The notes: generated by a model not told the origin, from the letters alone. 64,000 nt of DNA from Alkaliphilus hydrothermalis (GCF_016908555.1 NZ_JAFBEE010000015.1:1-64000); one strand, 5' to 3'; counted from the stretch's first letter, positions 44,828-54,917 are shown. Numbers and translations: made by a program.

Positions 44828-46270
44828 ATGGAAACCTATAAAATATACATTGACGGAACATGGGTAACAGCAGATGAAGGAAGCAACCTAGAAGTACATA
44901 ATCCCGCTACTGGAGAATTAATCGCAAACGTGCCAAATGGCGGAGAAAAAGAAACTAAAGAGGCAATTGAAGCCGCCCACCAAGCCTTTACAGAATGGTC
45001 AGCGGTGCCAGCCAATATACGGAGTGGATATCTAAGAAGGGTATACCAATTAATGATGGAGAGACAAAATGAAATCGCAAGGGTCATGACCCTAGAGCAG
45101 GGAAAACCCCTTAAGGAGGCCATCGGCGAAGTTCATTATGCAGCAGGATTTTTAGACTGGTACGCAGAGGAAGCAAAAAGAATCTATGGAGAAACAATAC
45201 CAGCATGGAGTCCCAACAAACGATTGATGGTACTTAAACAACCTGTGGGTGTCGTAGCAGCCATCACCCCTTGGAATTTTCCTGCAGCCATGATTACACG
45301 AAAAATTGCTCCAGCCTTAGCAGCTGGATGTACAGTTGTCCTAAAGCCAGCATCCCAAACACCCCTTACAGCCATCAAGCTATTTGAAATCTTTGAGGAG
45401 GCAGGTATCCCAAAAGGGGTTGTTAATTTAGTGACGGGTTCTGCTCAAAAGATAGGAAAAGCCCTAATGGAAGACACTAGGGTTAGAAAATTAACCTTTA
45501 CAGGCTCTACAGAAGTAGGCAAAAAATTGATGGAGCAATCAGCCCAAACCGTCAAGAAGGTATCATTGGAGTTAGGAGGACATGCCCCTCTGATTGTTTT
45601 TGAAGATGCGGACTTAGACAAAGCTGTAGAAGGAGCCTTAGCTTCAAAATTACGAAACTGTGGTCAGACTTGTATTTCATCAAATCGCTTCTATGTTCAT
45701 CACAAGATCAAAGAAGTCTTTATCGAAAAATTAAAGGAAAAACTAAAGGATTTCAAAGTTGGAAATGGAATGGAGGAGGGGGTAGAAGTTGGGCCCCTCA
45801 TCGATGGCAAAAGCTTTGAGCGAATCAAAGCACAAATAAATGATGCAGTAGCAAAAGGAGCAAAAATTGAATTCGGAGGTAAAGCAGAACATAATGGCAT
45901 CACCCAACAGGGGGGATACTTTATAGTTCCAACCCTATTGTCAAATGTAACTGGCGAAATGCTGGTGACGAAGGAAGAAACCTTTGGACCAGTAATCCCT
46001 GTCATTACCTTCGAAACCGATGAAGAAGTCATTAAAATGGCCAATGATACCAACTATGGTTTAGCAGCATATTTCTTTACTGAATCCCTATCCAGAAGTA
46101 TGAGGGTAGCAGAAAAACTAGAGTTTGGAATTATAGGCATCAACGATGGAAAAACCTCCACGCCACAAGCCCCCTTTGGTGGATATAAGGAAAGTGGAAT
46201 AGGACGTGAGGGTGGCCATTATGGACTAGAGGAATTCTTAGAAGTCAAATATATTTCGATGGAAATTTAA
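44828..46270 (+). CDS. gabD: NAD(P)-dependent succinate-semialdehyde dehydrogenase
   Basis: A 480-residue aldehyde dehydrogenase. The catalytic Glu lies in VSLELGGHAPLIVF (about 252) and the catalytic Cys in LRNCGQTCISSNRFYVH (about 286). ITPWNFPAAMITRKIAPALA binds cofactor. FGGYKESGIGREGG near the end is typical of the GabD branch. It oxidises succinate semialdehyde to succinate. No GABA aminotransferase is adjacent, so the exact substrate remains open. Confidence 0.88.
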   Translation: METYKIYIDGTWVTADEGSNLEVHNPATGELIANVPNGGEKETKEAIEAAHQAFTEWSAVPANIRSGYLRRVYQLMMERQNEIARVMTLEQGKPLKEAIGEVHYAAGFLDWYAEEAKRIYGETIPAWSPNKRLMVLKQPVGVVAAITPWNFPAAMITRKIAPALAAGCTVVLKPASQTPLTAIKLFEIFEEAGIPKGVVNLVTGSAQKIGKALMEDTRVRKLTFTGSTEVGKKLMEQSAQTVKKVSLELGGHAPLIVFEDADLDKAVEGALASKLRNCGQTCISSNRFYVHHKIKEVFIEKLKEKLKDFKVGNGMEEGVEVGPLIDGKSFERIKAQINDAVAKGAKIEFGGKAEHNGITQQGGYFIVPTLLSNVTGEMLVTKEETFGPVIPVITFETDEEVIKMANDTNYGLAAYFFTESLSRSMRVAEKLEFGIIGINDGKTSTPQAPFGGYKESGIGREGGHYGLEEFLEVKYISMEI

Positions 46271-46278
46271 TAAATAAA

Positions 46279-46317
46279 GAGGTTAAGGGGACTTCGTAAA
46301 GCTCCTTAACCTCCTTA
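46279..46317. terminator. Terminator between gabD and namA
   Basis: GAGGTTAAGG / CCTTAACCTC with a 14-base loop and CTTATT tail; the two genes converge here. Confidence 0.7.
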
Positions 46318-46406
46318 TTAAGTTGTTTGAATAAAATACTTTTTAGTCCCTTACCGACTCGGAGACATTTTCTTCTGGTCTTTGCACCCTTAACGGCTTG
46401 CTTATC

Positions 46407-47429
46407 CTATAACTTAGACCTTTCATACTGCCGAGGCCATTCAATTTCCGCCCCCAACTCCTTAGCCGCCTGCAGAGGCCAGTAGGGATTTCTTAGAAGC
46501 TCCCTTCCTAGATACACCATATCTCCTCTACCGTTGGAAACAATCTCTTCTGCCATTAAAGGAGAAGTAATCAGCCCTCCAGCAATCGTAGGAATACCTG
46601 TAAGTTTTTTTATTGTTTCAGAAAAAGTTATTTGATAGCCTGGGTAGGTGTTTATGGTAGCAGACACCACTGCACCAGAGCTCACATTCACTAAATCTAT
46701 TCCGTATTCCTTCGTCAGATTAATCAATTCCGCCACATCTTCAGGATGATTTCCGGCTTCATCATAATCCTCAGCAGAAACTCTAAGAATCAGTGGATAA
46801 TCCTCACCCAATACTTCTCTTATCGCCTCTATAATCTCCCTCAAGAATCTAGCACGATTCTCTGGATTTCCACCATACTCATCCTTCCGTTGATTAGATA
46901 ATGGAGATAAAAATTCATTAATCAAATAACCATGGGCACCGTGGATTTCAATGATATCAAAACCAGCCTCTTTTGATCGTCTAGCGGCCTGCTTAAATGC
47001 TTCAACTATTCCTTTGATTTCACTCTTAGATAATTCATGGGGGACTGGATAATCTTTACTAAAGGCAATGGCACTGGGGGCAACGCAGGTTTCAGTTGGA
47101 ACATTCCCTTTTCGGCCAACATGGGCCAATTGAATACCTACCCTACTGCCATATCTTCTACATTGGTCTACAATGGATTTTAATCCAGCTATATGCTCGT
47201 CCTCCCAAATGCCTAAGTCCTTAGATGAAATACGTCCTCTTGGTTCTACAGCGGTTGCTTCAATAATAATTAGTCCAACACCACCGACGGCACGGCTAGC
47301 ATAATGGGTGGTGTGCCAATCCTGCACATAACCCTTCTCATCAGCACTATATTGGCACATGGGGGCCATTACAATACGGTTTTTCAATGATAAATTTTTA
47401 AAACTCATAGGAGAAAATAAGTTTGCCAT
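46407..47429 (-). CDS. namA: NADPH dehydrogenase, old yellow enzyme family (NamA/YqjM)
   Basis: A 340-residue FMN-dependent ene-reductase. LKNRIVMAPMCQYSADEKGY contains the YqjM-type Cys that tunes FMN. QLAHVGRKG (about 100), IEIHGAHGYLINEFLSPLSN (about 165) with the substrate-binding HGAH, and VYLGRELLRNPYW near the end are all present. Reduces activated C=C bonds and nitro compounds. Possibly a stress or detoxification role. Confidence 0.92.
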   Translation of the reverse strand: MANLFSPMSFKNLSLKNRIVMAPMCQYSADEKGYVQDWHTTHYASRAVGGVGLIIIEATAVEPRGRISSKDLGIWEDEHIAGLKSIVDQCRRYGSRVGIQLAHVGRKGNVPTETCVAPSAIAFSKDYPVPHELSKSEIKGIVEAFKQAARRSKEAGFDIIEIHGAHGYLINEFLSPLSNQRKDEYGGNPENRARFLREIIEAIREVLGEDYPLILRVSAEDYDEAGNHPEDVAELINLTKEYGIDLVNVSSGAVVSATINTYPGYQITFSETIKKLTGIPTIAGGLITSPLMAEEIVSNGRGDMVYLGRELLRNPYWPLQAAKELGAEIEWPRQYERSKL

Positions 47430-47587
47430 ACATCATCATCCCTTCTTAAGACTAAAGATACTATAAATAAATTACCCAATCCCAAAAGGTAATAACCAAT
47501 AATTACACTACTAAAGACTAAAGACAGACTTATATTCCAAATAATATAGGCAATAATAAAAGTAATTGAGACAAAGGAGCTGATAAA

Positions 47588-48265
47588 ATGCTGATTATGT
47601 TTGTAAGAGCTTTTATATTATATTTCCTAGTTGTGGTAGTAATGAGAATGATGGGAAAAAGACAAATAGCTCAAATGCAGCCCTTTGAACTGGTTATTAC
47701 ATTACTGATTGCAGAACTGGCAGCTACTCCAATGGAAAACGCCTCAATTCCATTGCTCAATGGAGTTATTCCAATTCTCACATTGCTTTCGGTTCAAGTG
47801 ATTGTATCCTATCTTTCCATTAAAAGCGAAACCATCAGTAATATAATCTGTGGAAAGCCAAGTATACTCATTAGTAAAGGGGTAGTAGATCAATCGGAGC
47901 TCAGAAGACTTAGAATTAACATGAACGACCTACTGGAGCAATTGAGATTAAAGGATTATCCCAATATTAGTGATGTCGAGTATTGCATTATGGAGACCAA
48001 CGGTGATATTAGTGTTATTCCCAAGACTGGCAAAGCTCAAGTATCCTTAGAAGATTTAAATATATCAAAACAACAGGAGCAATTACCAGTGACCTTAATA
48101 CTCGATGGGCAGTTGTTGAGTAAAAACTTGATGAATGCTGGTTTCAACGAAGATTGGTTAGAGCAGCAACTAAGAAAGCATAAGATTGATAAAATAGATG
48201 AAGTATTTTTTGCATTTCTGACCTCGAGTAAAGAGTTTCATCTTCAAAAAAAGCAGATATCATAA
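47588..48265 (+). CDS. DUF421 (YetF-type) membrane protein
   Basis: A 225-residue protein with two or three N-terminal membrane helices (residues 2-80). VVMRMMGKRQIAQMQPFELVI is the family signature, and a cytosolic domain has GKPSILISKGVVDQSELRRL and MNDLLEQLRLKDYPNI. GGAG precedes the ATG. It is followed 24 bp downstream by a DUF4363 gene, a pair common in spore formers. Spore-related membrane role is inferred only. Confidence 0.9.
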   Translation: MLIMFVRAFILYFLVVVVMRMMGKRQIAQMQPFELVITLLIAELAATPMENASIPLLNGVIPILTLLSVQVIVSYLSIKSETISNIICGKPSILISKGVVDQSELRRLRINMNDLLEQLRLKDYPNISDVEYCIMETNGDISVIPKTGKAQVSLEDLNISKQQEQLPVTLILDGQLLSKNLMNAGFNEDWLEQQLRKHKIDKIDEVFFAFLTSSKEFHLQKKQIS

Positions 48266-48289
48266 GAATCATCAAGGAGGAAATATGAT

Positions 48290-48670
48290 ATGAAGGTTGT
48301 AATCATTACAATTGTTATACTGGCACTATTTTTAGGTGGTGCCTTCTACTTCGCTGAATACATAAATATAAATAGTGGAAAAATGCTCAACAATATAGAC
48401 AGGTTAGATCAAGCTGTATTGGCGGAAGATTGGGAATCTGCACAAACACAATTGCAGGAAATAGAAAGAGACTGGATTAAAATACTCAAGGTCTATGAGG
48501 TAATTCTTGAACACTATGATTTAGATGAGATTAATAAAACTTTAGTCAAAATTGAAAAGTACATTGAAGTAGAGGAAAAAAACCTTACGTTAGGGGAAAT
48601 ATCGCAATTAAAATTCGTAGTTGAGACTATTAAAGAAAGGGAAGTCTTTAGTATATCAAATTTATTTTAG
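48290..48670 (+). CDS. DUF4363 family protein
   Basis: A 126-residue protein with an N-terminal membrane anchor (residues 3-22) and a helical domain facing outward (LDQAVLAEDWESAQTQLQEI, then EVEEKNLTLGEISQLKFVVE). AAGGAGG lies 9 bases before the ATG. It lies directly after the DUF421 gene and likely acts with it. No enzymatic motif. Confidence 0.85.
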   Translation: MKVVIITIVILALFLGGAFYFAEYININSGKMLNNIDRLDQAVLAEDWESAQTQLQEIERDWIKILKVYEVILEHYDLDEINKTLVKIEKYIEVEEKNLTLGEISQLKFVVETIKEREVFSISNLF

Positions 48671-48680
48671 TTTGAAATTT

Positions 48681-48720
48681 AAAGGTTGCAAGAAGAACTA
48701 TACTTCGTGTAACCTTTTTT
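48681..48720 (+). terminator. Terminator after the DUF421/DUF4363 pair
   Basis: AAGGTTGCAAGAAG pairs with CTTCGTGTAACCTT (one mismatch, one GU pair), then TTTT. Confidence 0.75.
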
Positions 48721-48850
48721 GATCTTTTAAATATCCCCTTTACCCATCGTCCGTAAAATTATACAATAGAAGGAGAACTCTAGAATAACGATCAGTTTTA
48801 AAAAATTAGATATATGCAAAAAAAATTAAAGATTACATGAGAGGAGAAGG

Positions 48851-50035
48851 ATGGAATTGAATACGCAAGAAAAAAGCCTCCAACTACATAAGGAGGCAGT
48901 GGGGAAAATAAGTATTAATTCGAAGGTAAAGATAGAAACAAGAGAAGACCTCAGCCTAGCCTATACACCAGGAGTAGCAGAACCCTGTAGAGCTATTCAC
49001 CAAGAAAAATCAAAGGTATACACCTACACATCAAAGGGAAATTTAGTTGCAGTGGTTTCCGATGGAAGTGCTGTACTAGGATTAGGAGATATTGGACCTG
49101 AGGCTGCGATGCCTGTGATGGAGGGTAAGGCAATTTTATTTAAGAGTTTTGCCAACGTAGATGCCTTCCCAATTTGCTTAGATACCAAGGATGTAGATGA
49201 AATTATTAAAACAGTAAAGTACTTAGCCCCTACTTTTGGGGGGATCAACCTAGAGGATATAGCTGCCCCTAGATGCTTTGAGATTGAAGAAAAGTTAAAA
49301 AATATCTTAGATATACCTGTTTTTCATGATGATCAACATGGAACAGCAATCGTAGTGCTTGCAGGGCTAATTAATGCATTAAAGGTGGTTAACAAAAAAT
49401 TTGAAGAAATTAAAGTCGTGATTAATGGAGCGGGATCTGCTGGGATTGCCATAGGGAAACTGCTTTTAAATGTTGGAGTACAAGATATTCTTCTACTAAA
49501 TAGAGAAGGAATCATTTACGAAGGAGCACCTGGAAACAATCCATATCAAGAGGAAATGGCGAAGAAAATAAATCGTCAGCAGACAAAAGGAAAATTAGAC
49601 GTAGCTATGGAGGGGGCAGATGTATTTATCGGAGTTTCAGCTCCAAATGTAGTGACAAAGGAAATGGTTCAATCGATGGAGGATAACGGCATTGTCTTTG
49701 CAATGACAAATCCGATACCAGAGATAATGCCAGACCTTGCAAAGGAAGGTGGAGCAAAGGTAATTGGAACAGGTAGATCTGATTTTCCAAATCAAATTAA
49801 TAATGTGTTAGCCTTTCCTGGGATATTCAGAGGAGCTTTAGATGTAAGGGCATCAGAGATACATGAAGAAATGAAGGTGGCAGCAGCCTACGCTATCGCT
49901 GGAATTATAGAGGAAAAGGAACTACGCCCTGAATATGTCATACCAGACCCCTTCGATAAAAGAATTGTAGAAAGGGTAGCAAAAGCAGTGGCAGAAACCG
50001 CCATCAAAACAGGTGTTGCAAGAAAAAAAGATTAA
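48851..50035 (+). CDS. NAD(P)-dependent malic enzyme
   Basis: A 394-residue short-form malic enzyme. It has SLAYTPGVAEPCRAI (catalytic Tyr), VSDGSAVLGLGDIGPEAAMPVMEGKA (Lys), FHDDQHGTAIVVLAGL (metal Asp), VINGAGSAGIAIGKLL (NAD fold) and FAMTNPIPEIMPD. It decarboxylates malate to pyruvate and CO2. Shorter than MaeB, with no phosphotransacetylase domain. Coenzyme preference cannot be assigned with confidence. Confidence 0.93.
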   Translation: MELNTQEKSLQLHKEAVGKISINSKVKIETREDLSLAYTPGVAEPCRAIHQEKSKVYTYTSKGNLVAVVSDGSAVLGLGDIGPEAAMPVMEGKAILFKSFANVDAFPICLDTKDVDEIIKTVKYLAPTFGGINLEDIAAPRCFEIEEKLKNILDIPVFHDDQHGTAIVVLAGLINALKVVNKKFEEIKVVINGAGSAGIAIGKLLLNVGVQDILLLNREGIIYEGAPGNNPYQEEMAKKINRQQTKGKLDVAMEGADVFIGVSAPNVVTKEMVQSMEDNGIVFAMTNPIPEIMPDLAKEGGAKVIGTGRSDFPNQINNVLAFPGIFRGALDVRASEIHEEMKVAAAYAIAGIIEEKELRPEYVIPDPFDKRIVERVAKAVAETAIKTGVARKKD

Positions 50036-50114
50036 TATTAAAGGCATCCAGTGGAAACAATATACCCTAAAGGAGTTAAATAACTTCTAAAAAAGAAATG
50101 AAGGAGTGTTTAGA

Positions 50115-50297
50115 ATGGATGCCAAAAGAGCTCAAGATATTATTGAATCTAATGATAAAATCCAAGTACAATACAACGGTCAATCTATCTGGATTGCAGG
50201 AGTAAACCCATCAAAGAATACAGCGAATATTAAAACTAATATCTTTGATCAAGAGACAAGGGAAGTTTCTTTAAATGAATTAAAGGAAGTACACTAA
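50115..50297 (+). CDS. sspH: H-type small acid-soluble spore protein
   Basis: A 60-residue protein. MDAKRAQDIIESNDKIQVQY opens it; NGQSIWIAGVNPSKNTANI and a final VSLNELKEV follow the SASP H-type pattern. AAGGAGTG ends 6 bases before the ATG at 50115, so the GTG at 50106 is not the start. Expressed in the forespore and bound to spore contents; evidence that the organism forms endospores. Confidence 0.9.
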   Translation: MDAKRAQDIIESNDKIQVQYNGQSIWIAGVNPSKNTANIKTNIFDQETREVSLNELKEVH

Positions 50298-50339
50298 TAT
50301 AGTTCATTAATATTAATAAAAACAATTAATTAATAAAAA

Positions 50340-50377
50340 CAATTAAGGGATATAGTTCATGCTATATCCCTTAATTG
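50340..50377. terminator. Terminator after sspH
   Basis: CAATTAAGGGATATAG / CTATATCCCTTAATTG perfect 16-bp inverted repeat. Just before it TTAATAAAAACAATTAA occurs twice in tandem. From 50378 to 50750 no gene is visible. Confidence 0.8.
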
Positions 50378-50750
50378 TTGAAAAGGATCATACTAGTTTA
50401 TGGGTTTTTTGTACTACAGTAGTCGCTAATATTTCCTCGGTAGAAGCAGAATCTTTTTTATGGAATAGCAGTAATACTTACTATAACTTTCTTCTATGAT
50501 ACTACTACCTGTCATTAGTATTTACAATCAATTGCAGTACATATAGGAGCAACCTCCGTAGCAATATAACAAAGGTACAGAATATATGTAAGCTCTGCTG
50601 ATGATTAATAGAATATTGCGCCCTGGTTAAATCTAAATATTCTAAATAAACAAACTTTATTATTTAATAAAATTTATTGTTTAAGAAATATCAGCTGGGC
50701 TATATATAGACTAAATCAAACAAAAGTTAAAATTATAGGAGGTACATAAA

Positions 50751-51290
50751 ATGGCAGAAAGAATGGTAGGTTTAAAAGCACCAAGTTTTGAAATGAACAC
50801 AGTTGATGGAGAAGGTAAAAACTTTGGAAGGGTATCGTTAGAAGATTATAAAGGAAAATGGTTAGTAATGTTCTTCTATCCACTTGACTTCACATTTGTT
50901 TGCCCAACGGAAATCAGAGGGTACAACACTAAAATAGATGAGTTCAAAAAGTTAGGAGCAGAAATCCTTGGAGTAAGTACTGACAGTGAGCATTCCCATA
51001 AAGCATGGATTAATGCAGCAGAAGCCCATGGAGGATTAGGAAAACTAGCCTTCCCATTAGCATCTGATATGACTCAAAGAGTAGCTAGAGACTATGGAAT
51101 ATTAGTTGAAGAAGCAGGAATCGCCCTAAGAGGATTATTCATCATCGACCCAGAGGGAGTTCTAAGATACTCAGTAGTACATGACTTAAATGTTGGAAGA
51201 AGTGTAGATGAAACTCTAAGAGTATTACAAGCCCTTAAGCATGGTGGTCTATGCCCAATAGATTGGCAACCAGGTGAAGAAACATTATAA
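50751..51290 (+). CDS. Typical 2-Cys peroxiredoxin (AhpC/Tsa)
   Basis: A 179-residue thiol peroxidase. Peroxidatic Cys in PLDFTFVCPTE (about 50), resolving Cys in KHGGLCPIDWQPGE (about 166), and a GGLGKLAFPLASD loop of sensitive 2-Cys enzymes. AGGAGG lies before the ATG. It reduces peroxides. No AhpF-type reductase gene is adjacent. Confidence 0.95.
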   Translation: MAERMVGLKAPSFEMNTVDGEGKNFGRVSLEDYKGKWLVMFFYPLDFTFVCPTEIRGYNTKIDEFKKLGAEILGVSTDSEHSHKAWINAAEAHGGLGKLAFPLASDMTQRVARDYGILVEEAGIALRGLFIIDPEGVLRYSVVHDLNVGRSVDETLRVLQALKHGGLCPIDWQPGEETL

Positions 51291-51341
51291 TTTCTTTCCC
51301 ATAGTATTTTTTATCTTTTGATTCAGTAAATTAGTTATAGC

Positions 51342-51392
51342 AAAAACCAGTTACCTAATGTATTCTAAATACATCTAGGTAACTGGTTTTTC
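51342..51392 (+). terminator. Strong terminator after the peroxiredoxin gene
   Basis: AAAAACCAGTTACCTA / TAGGTAACTGGTTTTT with an additional inner ATGTATT/AATACAT stem and T tail. Confidence 0.85.
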
Positions 51393-51567
51393 TTTATTTC
51401 CAATATTCGATTCTTTAACAAATATCATAATTATGTTAACATCAAACTAGATAAATAAATCATAAGCCTAAAAATTAACATTAAATTACTGATTTAATAT
51501 TAATCGACATTTAAAATTAATTTTATTATTTAACCAATATCATACCATCAACGAAGGGAATAATCAT

Positions 51568-52632
51568 ATGATAGAAAAAGAGCAAATAGTAATTGACCTA
51601 CTTAAATGGTTCAAACAAAACAAAAGATGGATGCCTTGGCGAGAAACCAAGAATCCCTACTATATATGGATATCAGAAATTATGCTACAGCAAACAAGAG
51701 TAGAAACAGTAATAGACTATTATACCCGTTTCATAGAGAGATTTCCTACAATAGAAGACCTAGCAGCAGCAACGGAAGAAGATGTTTTAAAAAGCTGGGA
51801 GGGGTTAGGTTATTACTCAAGGGGGCGGAATCTCCACAAGGCAGCAAAGGTGATTCTCGAAAAACACCAAGGTATTGTCCCCAGTACCTATAAGGAAATC
51901 ATCAAGATACCAGGAATAGGACCCTATACAGCTGGGGCAGTTCTAAGTATTGCATACAATCAACCTGTCCCTGCCATCGACGGAAACGTAATGCGGGTAT
52001 ATAGCCGGTTGTATAATATATCAAAGGACATAATGGCAAAAGAAACAGTAGAGGAAGTTCGACAAAGGGTGGAGGTAATGATGCCCGATGGTTACTGTGG
52101 GGACTTCAGCGAAGCCCTAATGGAACTGGGGGCCACCATATGTACCCCTAAAAACTATAAATGTGAGGCATGTCCAATAAGAGATTATTGTAGAGCAAAA
52201 GAACAAAATCTACAAGAACAATTACCTGTTAGAATCATCAAAACCAAAGTCACCCAACATAACAAGGCTGTCCTATGGATAGAAGACAAAATTCATAACC
52301 AAATCTTAGTCAAGAAAAACAAAGACTCAGGTCTCTTGGCAGGAATGTGGGTTTTACCAACCTTAGACCTAGAGAAAAAGAGTAAAGCTGTGGAGGATGT
52401 GCAACAGGTAATAGATGAAAAGACTGATAGTTTAAAGGGTGTTACCATAGAAGAATACGTAGGTGAAAGTAAGCACGTCTTCACCCACCAGAAATGGCAG
52501 ATATCAATCTTTAGGGGAGTTTGTACAAATCATGAAGACTTAAGAGATACAGAATTTCAATGGGTTAGTAAGGGACAGCTCAAGGATTTGGCTTTTCCTA
52601 CGGTGTACATCAAAATCATCTCTGTCTCTTGA
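51568..52632 (+). CDS. mutY: A/G-specific adenine glycosylase
   Basis: A 354-residue base-excision enzyme removing A opposite 8-oxoG. Catalytic WISEIMLQQTRVETVIDYY contains the Glu; the helix-hairpin-helix is IPGIGPYTAGAV; the catalytic Asp lies in PAIDGNVMRVYSRL. The iron-sulfur cluster Cys pattern is C-x6-C-x2-C-x5-C (CTPKNYKCEACPIRDYC). A NUDIX-like 8-oxoG recognition domain follows (about 230-354). The stop codon lies at the left edge of a repeat copy. Confidence 0.95.
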   Translation: MIEKEQIVIDLLKWFKQNKRWMPWRETKNPYYIWISEIMLQQTRVETVIDYYTRFIERFPTIEDLAAATEEDVLKSWEGLGYYSRGRNLHKAAKVILEKHQGIVPSTYKEIIKIPGIGPYTAGAVLSIAYNQPVPAIDGNVMRVYSRLYNISKDIMAKETVEEVRQRVEVMMPDGYCGDFSEALMELGATICTPKNYKCEACPIRDYCRAKEQNLQEQLPVRIIKTKVTQHNKAVLWIEDKIHNQILVKKNKDSGLLAGMWVLPTLDLEKKSKAVEDVQQVIDEKTDSLKGVTIEEYVGESKHVFTHQKWQISIFRGVCTNHEDLRDTEFQWVSKGQLKDLAFPTVYIKIISVS

Positions 52633-52674
52633 AAAGTCACCATCTTCTGCGTCGCTGCAAACACCTAGCACCCT
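52628..52674. repeat. Palindromic repeat element, copy 4 (left part only)
   Basis: CTTGAAAA followed by CATCTTCTGCGTCGCTGC and CACCTAGCACCCTTG, matching the left half of the copies at 35.6 kb. It begins at the mutY stop codon. Confidence 0.65.
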
Positions 52675-52781
52675 TGTCAATTTTCATAACAAACGACCAA
52701 AATTTTGTGCAGGATGACAATAGCCCTCGGAGAAATAATATATTACAATATTATTAGATAAGAAAGAGGGAGGAATAGAAG

Positions 52782-53888
52782 GTGGCTAGTTTAACGCTTA
52801 AAAACATATATAAGATTTATTCAGGTAATGTAACAGCCGTAAAGGATTTCAATCTTGGAATAAAGGATAAGGAATTCTTAGTATTAGTAGGTCCTTCAGG
52901 GTGTGGTAAATCCACCACCTTAAGGATGATTGCAGGTTTAGAGGAAATCTCAAAGGGTGAGTTATATATTGACGACAGATTGGTAAATGACATAGCTCCA
53001 AAGGATCGTGACATAGCAATGGTGTTTCAAAACTATGCCCTATATCCCCATATGTCGGTGTATGACAATATGGCCTTTGGATTAAAACTAAAGAAAATGC
53101 CAAAGGATGAAATCAATAGAAGAGTATTAGAGGCGGCAAAAATTCTTAATATAGAAGAATACCTAGATCGAAAGCCAAAAGCCCTATCCGGTGGACAAAG
53201 ACAAAGGGTAGCTCTAGGGAGAGCCATTGTTCGAGAGCCAAAGGTATTTTTAATGGATGAGCCTTTATCAAACCTAGATGCAAAGCTAAGGGTACAAATG
53301 AGAACTGAACTATCAAAACTTCATCAAAAGCTACAGACTACCTTCGTCTATGTAACCCATGACCAGACAGAAGCCATGACCATGGGGGATCGAATCGTCG
53401 TAATGAAGGATGGGGTTGTACAACAGGTGGATACACCATTAAACCTATACAACCATCCTACAAATGTATTCGTAGCAGGATTTATAGGAAGTCCTCAAAT
53501 GAACTTTATAGAAGGAAAAATTGAAATCAAAGAAGATCAAGCCAGCTTTGTCTTCGGTTATAACTCCGCGGCCTTATCAAAAGAAAAATCAAAACTTCTA
53601 AAGGATAAAGGGTATAATAATAAAGAAGTCATACTTGGGATTAGACCAGAAGATATCCACGAAGAAGCAGTATTAGATAAGTGTCCAGACTCTACCCTAG
53701 AGGGAGTCGTAGAGGTGACAGAGCTTATGGGTTCTGAGATATACCTATACTTAAAAATAGCAGGGGAAAGTGTTACTGCCCGTATAGGAGCCAACGCAAC
53801 ACTTAAGCCAAACTCAAAAATGAAACTCGTATTTAATCCAGATAAAATTCATATTTTCAATAAAGAAGATGAAATGGCAGTATTCTAG
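52782..53888 (+). CDS. MalK/MsmX/UgpC-type ABC transporter ATPase
   Basis: A 368-residue sugar-importer ATPase. GTG start with GGAGG 8 bases before. Walker A GPSGCGKSTTLR (about 38), Q-loop VFQNYALYPHMSVYDN, signature LSGGQRQR (about 135), Walker B LMDEPLSNLDAKLR, and a C-terminal OB-fold (TOBE, about 240-365) as in MalK. It probably energises the MalFG-type permease encoded at 61-63 kb and perhaps other sugar permeases, since these ATPases are often shared. Confidence 0.92.
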   Translation: MASLTLKNIYKIYSGNVTAVKDFNLGIKDKEFLVLVGPSGCGKSTTLRMIAGLEEISKGELYIDDRLVNDIAPKDRDIAMVFQNYALYPHMSVYDNMAFGLKLKKMPKDEINRRVLEAAKILNIEEYLDRKPKALSGGQRQRVALGRAIVREPKVFLMDEPLSNLDAKLRVQMRTELSKLHQKLQTTFVYVTHDQTEAMTMGDRIVVMKDGVVQQVDTPLNLYNHPTNVFVAGFIGSPQMNFIEGKIEIKEDQASFVFGYNSAALSKEKSKLLKDKGYNNKEVILGIRPEDIHEEAVLDKCPDSTLEGVVEVTELMGSEIYLYLKIAGESVTARIGANATLKPNSKMKLVFNPDKIHIFNKEDEMAVF

Positions 53889-53906
53889 ACTTAAACAGTG
53901 GGGGTG

Positions 53907-54917
53907 TTGATCATCAAGACATTAGAGGAATTATTTAAAAAAATCCATAAAGTCTACCCCGATCAACTGGTTCTATTAAAGGATAACCAATTCATCATTT
54001 CCACCTATGGTGAAGCCAACAAGAATCAACAGCGTCATCACAGGATGGAAGAGAAATTCATATATCCAATAAAATCTCCTGCAGGGGAAGATTATCAAGT
54101 TCTAGCAGCTACAGAATTAAATAAAGAAACTCTTGGATTTTTGGAACTACTAATCAATCTATATCTAGAAGAGATCCACAGTCTCGATAAAAAACAAATT
54201 CTACAATATATTGCTACGGGTCATGGGAAGGAAGTCTTCTTAAAATCCAGCCATATGAATATCTTAAAAGATCAAAAATCATATCAATTGATTTGGATAG
54301 AAGCCCCCCTGTTAGAAGATGAAAAAGAACTTGCGGAAGTGTTGGAGGAATGTTTCAAAGAGGATGAAGGTTTGACAGTAGTACCAACCGAGGAAGGAAT
54401 CTTTATACTACTGGAGGATAAAAGACAAAAAGAACAACTATTAGGGATGGCAAAGACCATACGGGACATGGTGAATGCAGAGCTGTACCTAGATGTATAC
54501 ATCATTATAAGTAAAGAATTCAATCAGCTGAAAAAACTACCAAAGATTCTTCAAGGACTTAAAGAAGTATTGTTGATCGGTAAAACAGTAACCGTCAGAA
54601 GTCATATATATTTAGAAGATGAATTAAAACTGGAAAAGACAATCTTCTCTATTTCAAAAAAGGAAAGGGAAGGACTCTATGCCGACATCTATGAGAATAA
54701 AGGCTTTGAAGAAATGGATGAAGAAGCCCATTTAACCATAGAAACATTTTTAAAAAATAACCTTAATTTAGGCGAAACCTCTAAGGCGCTGTTCATTCAT
54801 AGAAATACATTAGCCTATCGATTAGACCGAATTTCAAGGCTTACGGGCTTAGACCTAAGAAAATTTGAAGATGCAATATTTTTTAAGATTGCAATGTTGT
54901 TGAAGAAAAGTATATAA
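53907..54917 (+). CDS. PucR/CdaR-like HTH regulator
   Basis: About 336 residues. The C-terminal HTH_30 (about 280-335: FLKNNLNLGETSKALFIHRN, then NTLAYRLDRISRLTGLDLRK) is typical of PucR/CdaR regulators. The N-terminal part has no recognised sensor domain. The start is uncertain: GTG 53898, GTG 53904 or TTG 53907, all within or just after GGGGG. Nine to 18 bp after the ATPase gene, so probably cotranscribed with it. It may regulate sugar uptake (inference). Confidence 0.72.
   Translation: MIIKTLEELFKKIHKVYPDQLVLLKDNQFIISTYGEANKNQQRHHRMEEKFIYPIKSPAGEDYQVLAATELNKETLGFLELLINLYLEEIHSLDKKQILQYIATGHGKEVFLKSSHMNILKDQKSYQLIWIEAPLLEDEKELAEVLEECFKEDEGLTVVPTEEGIFILLEDKRQKEQLLGMAKTIRDMVNAELYLDVYIIISKEFNQLKKLPKILQGLKEVLLIGKTVTVRSHIYLEDELKLEKTIFSISKKEREGLYADIYENKGFEEMDEEAHLTIETFLKNNLNLGETSKALFIHRNTLAYRLDRISRLTGLDLRKFEDAIFFKIAMLLKKSI

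Noticed and set aside
50520..50620. Possible minus-strand small coat-like peptide between sspH and the peroxiredoxin
   Set aside because: Short stop-bounded frames only, no start with a ribosome site.
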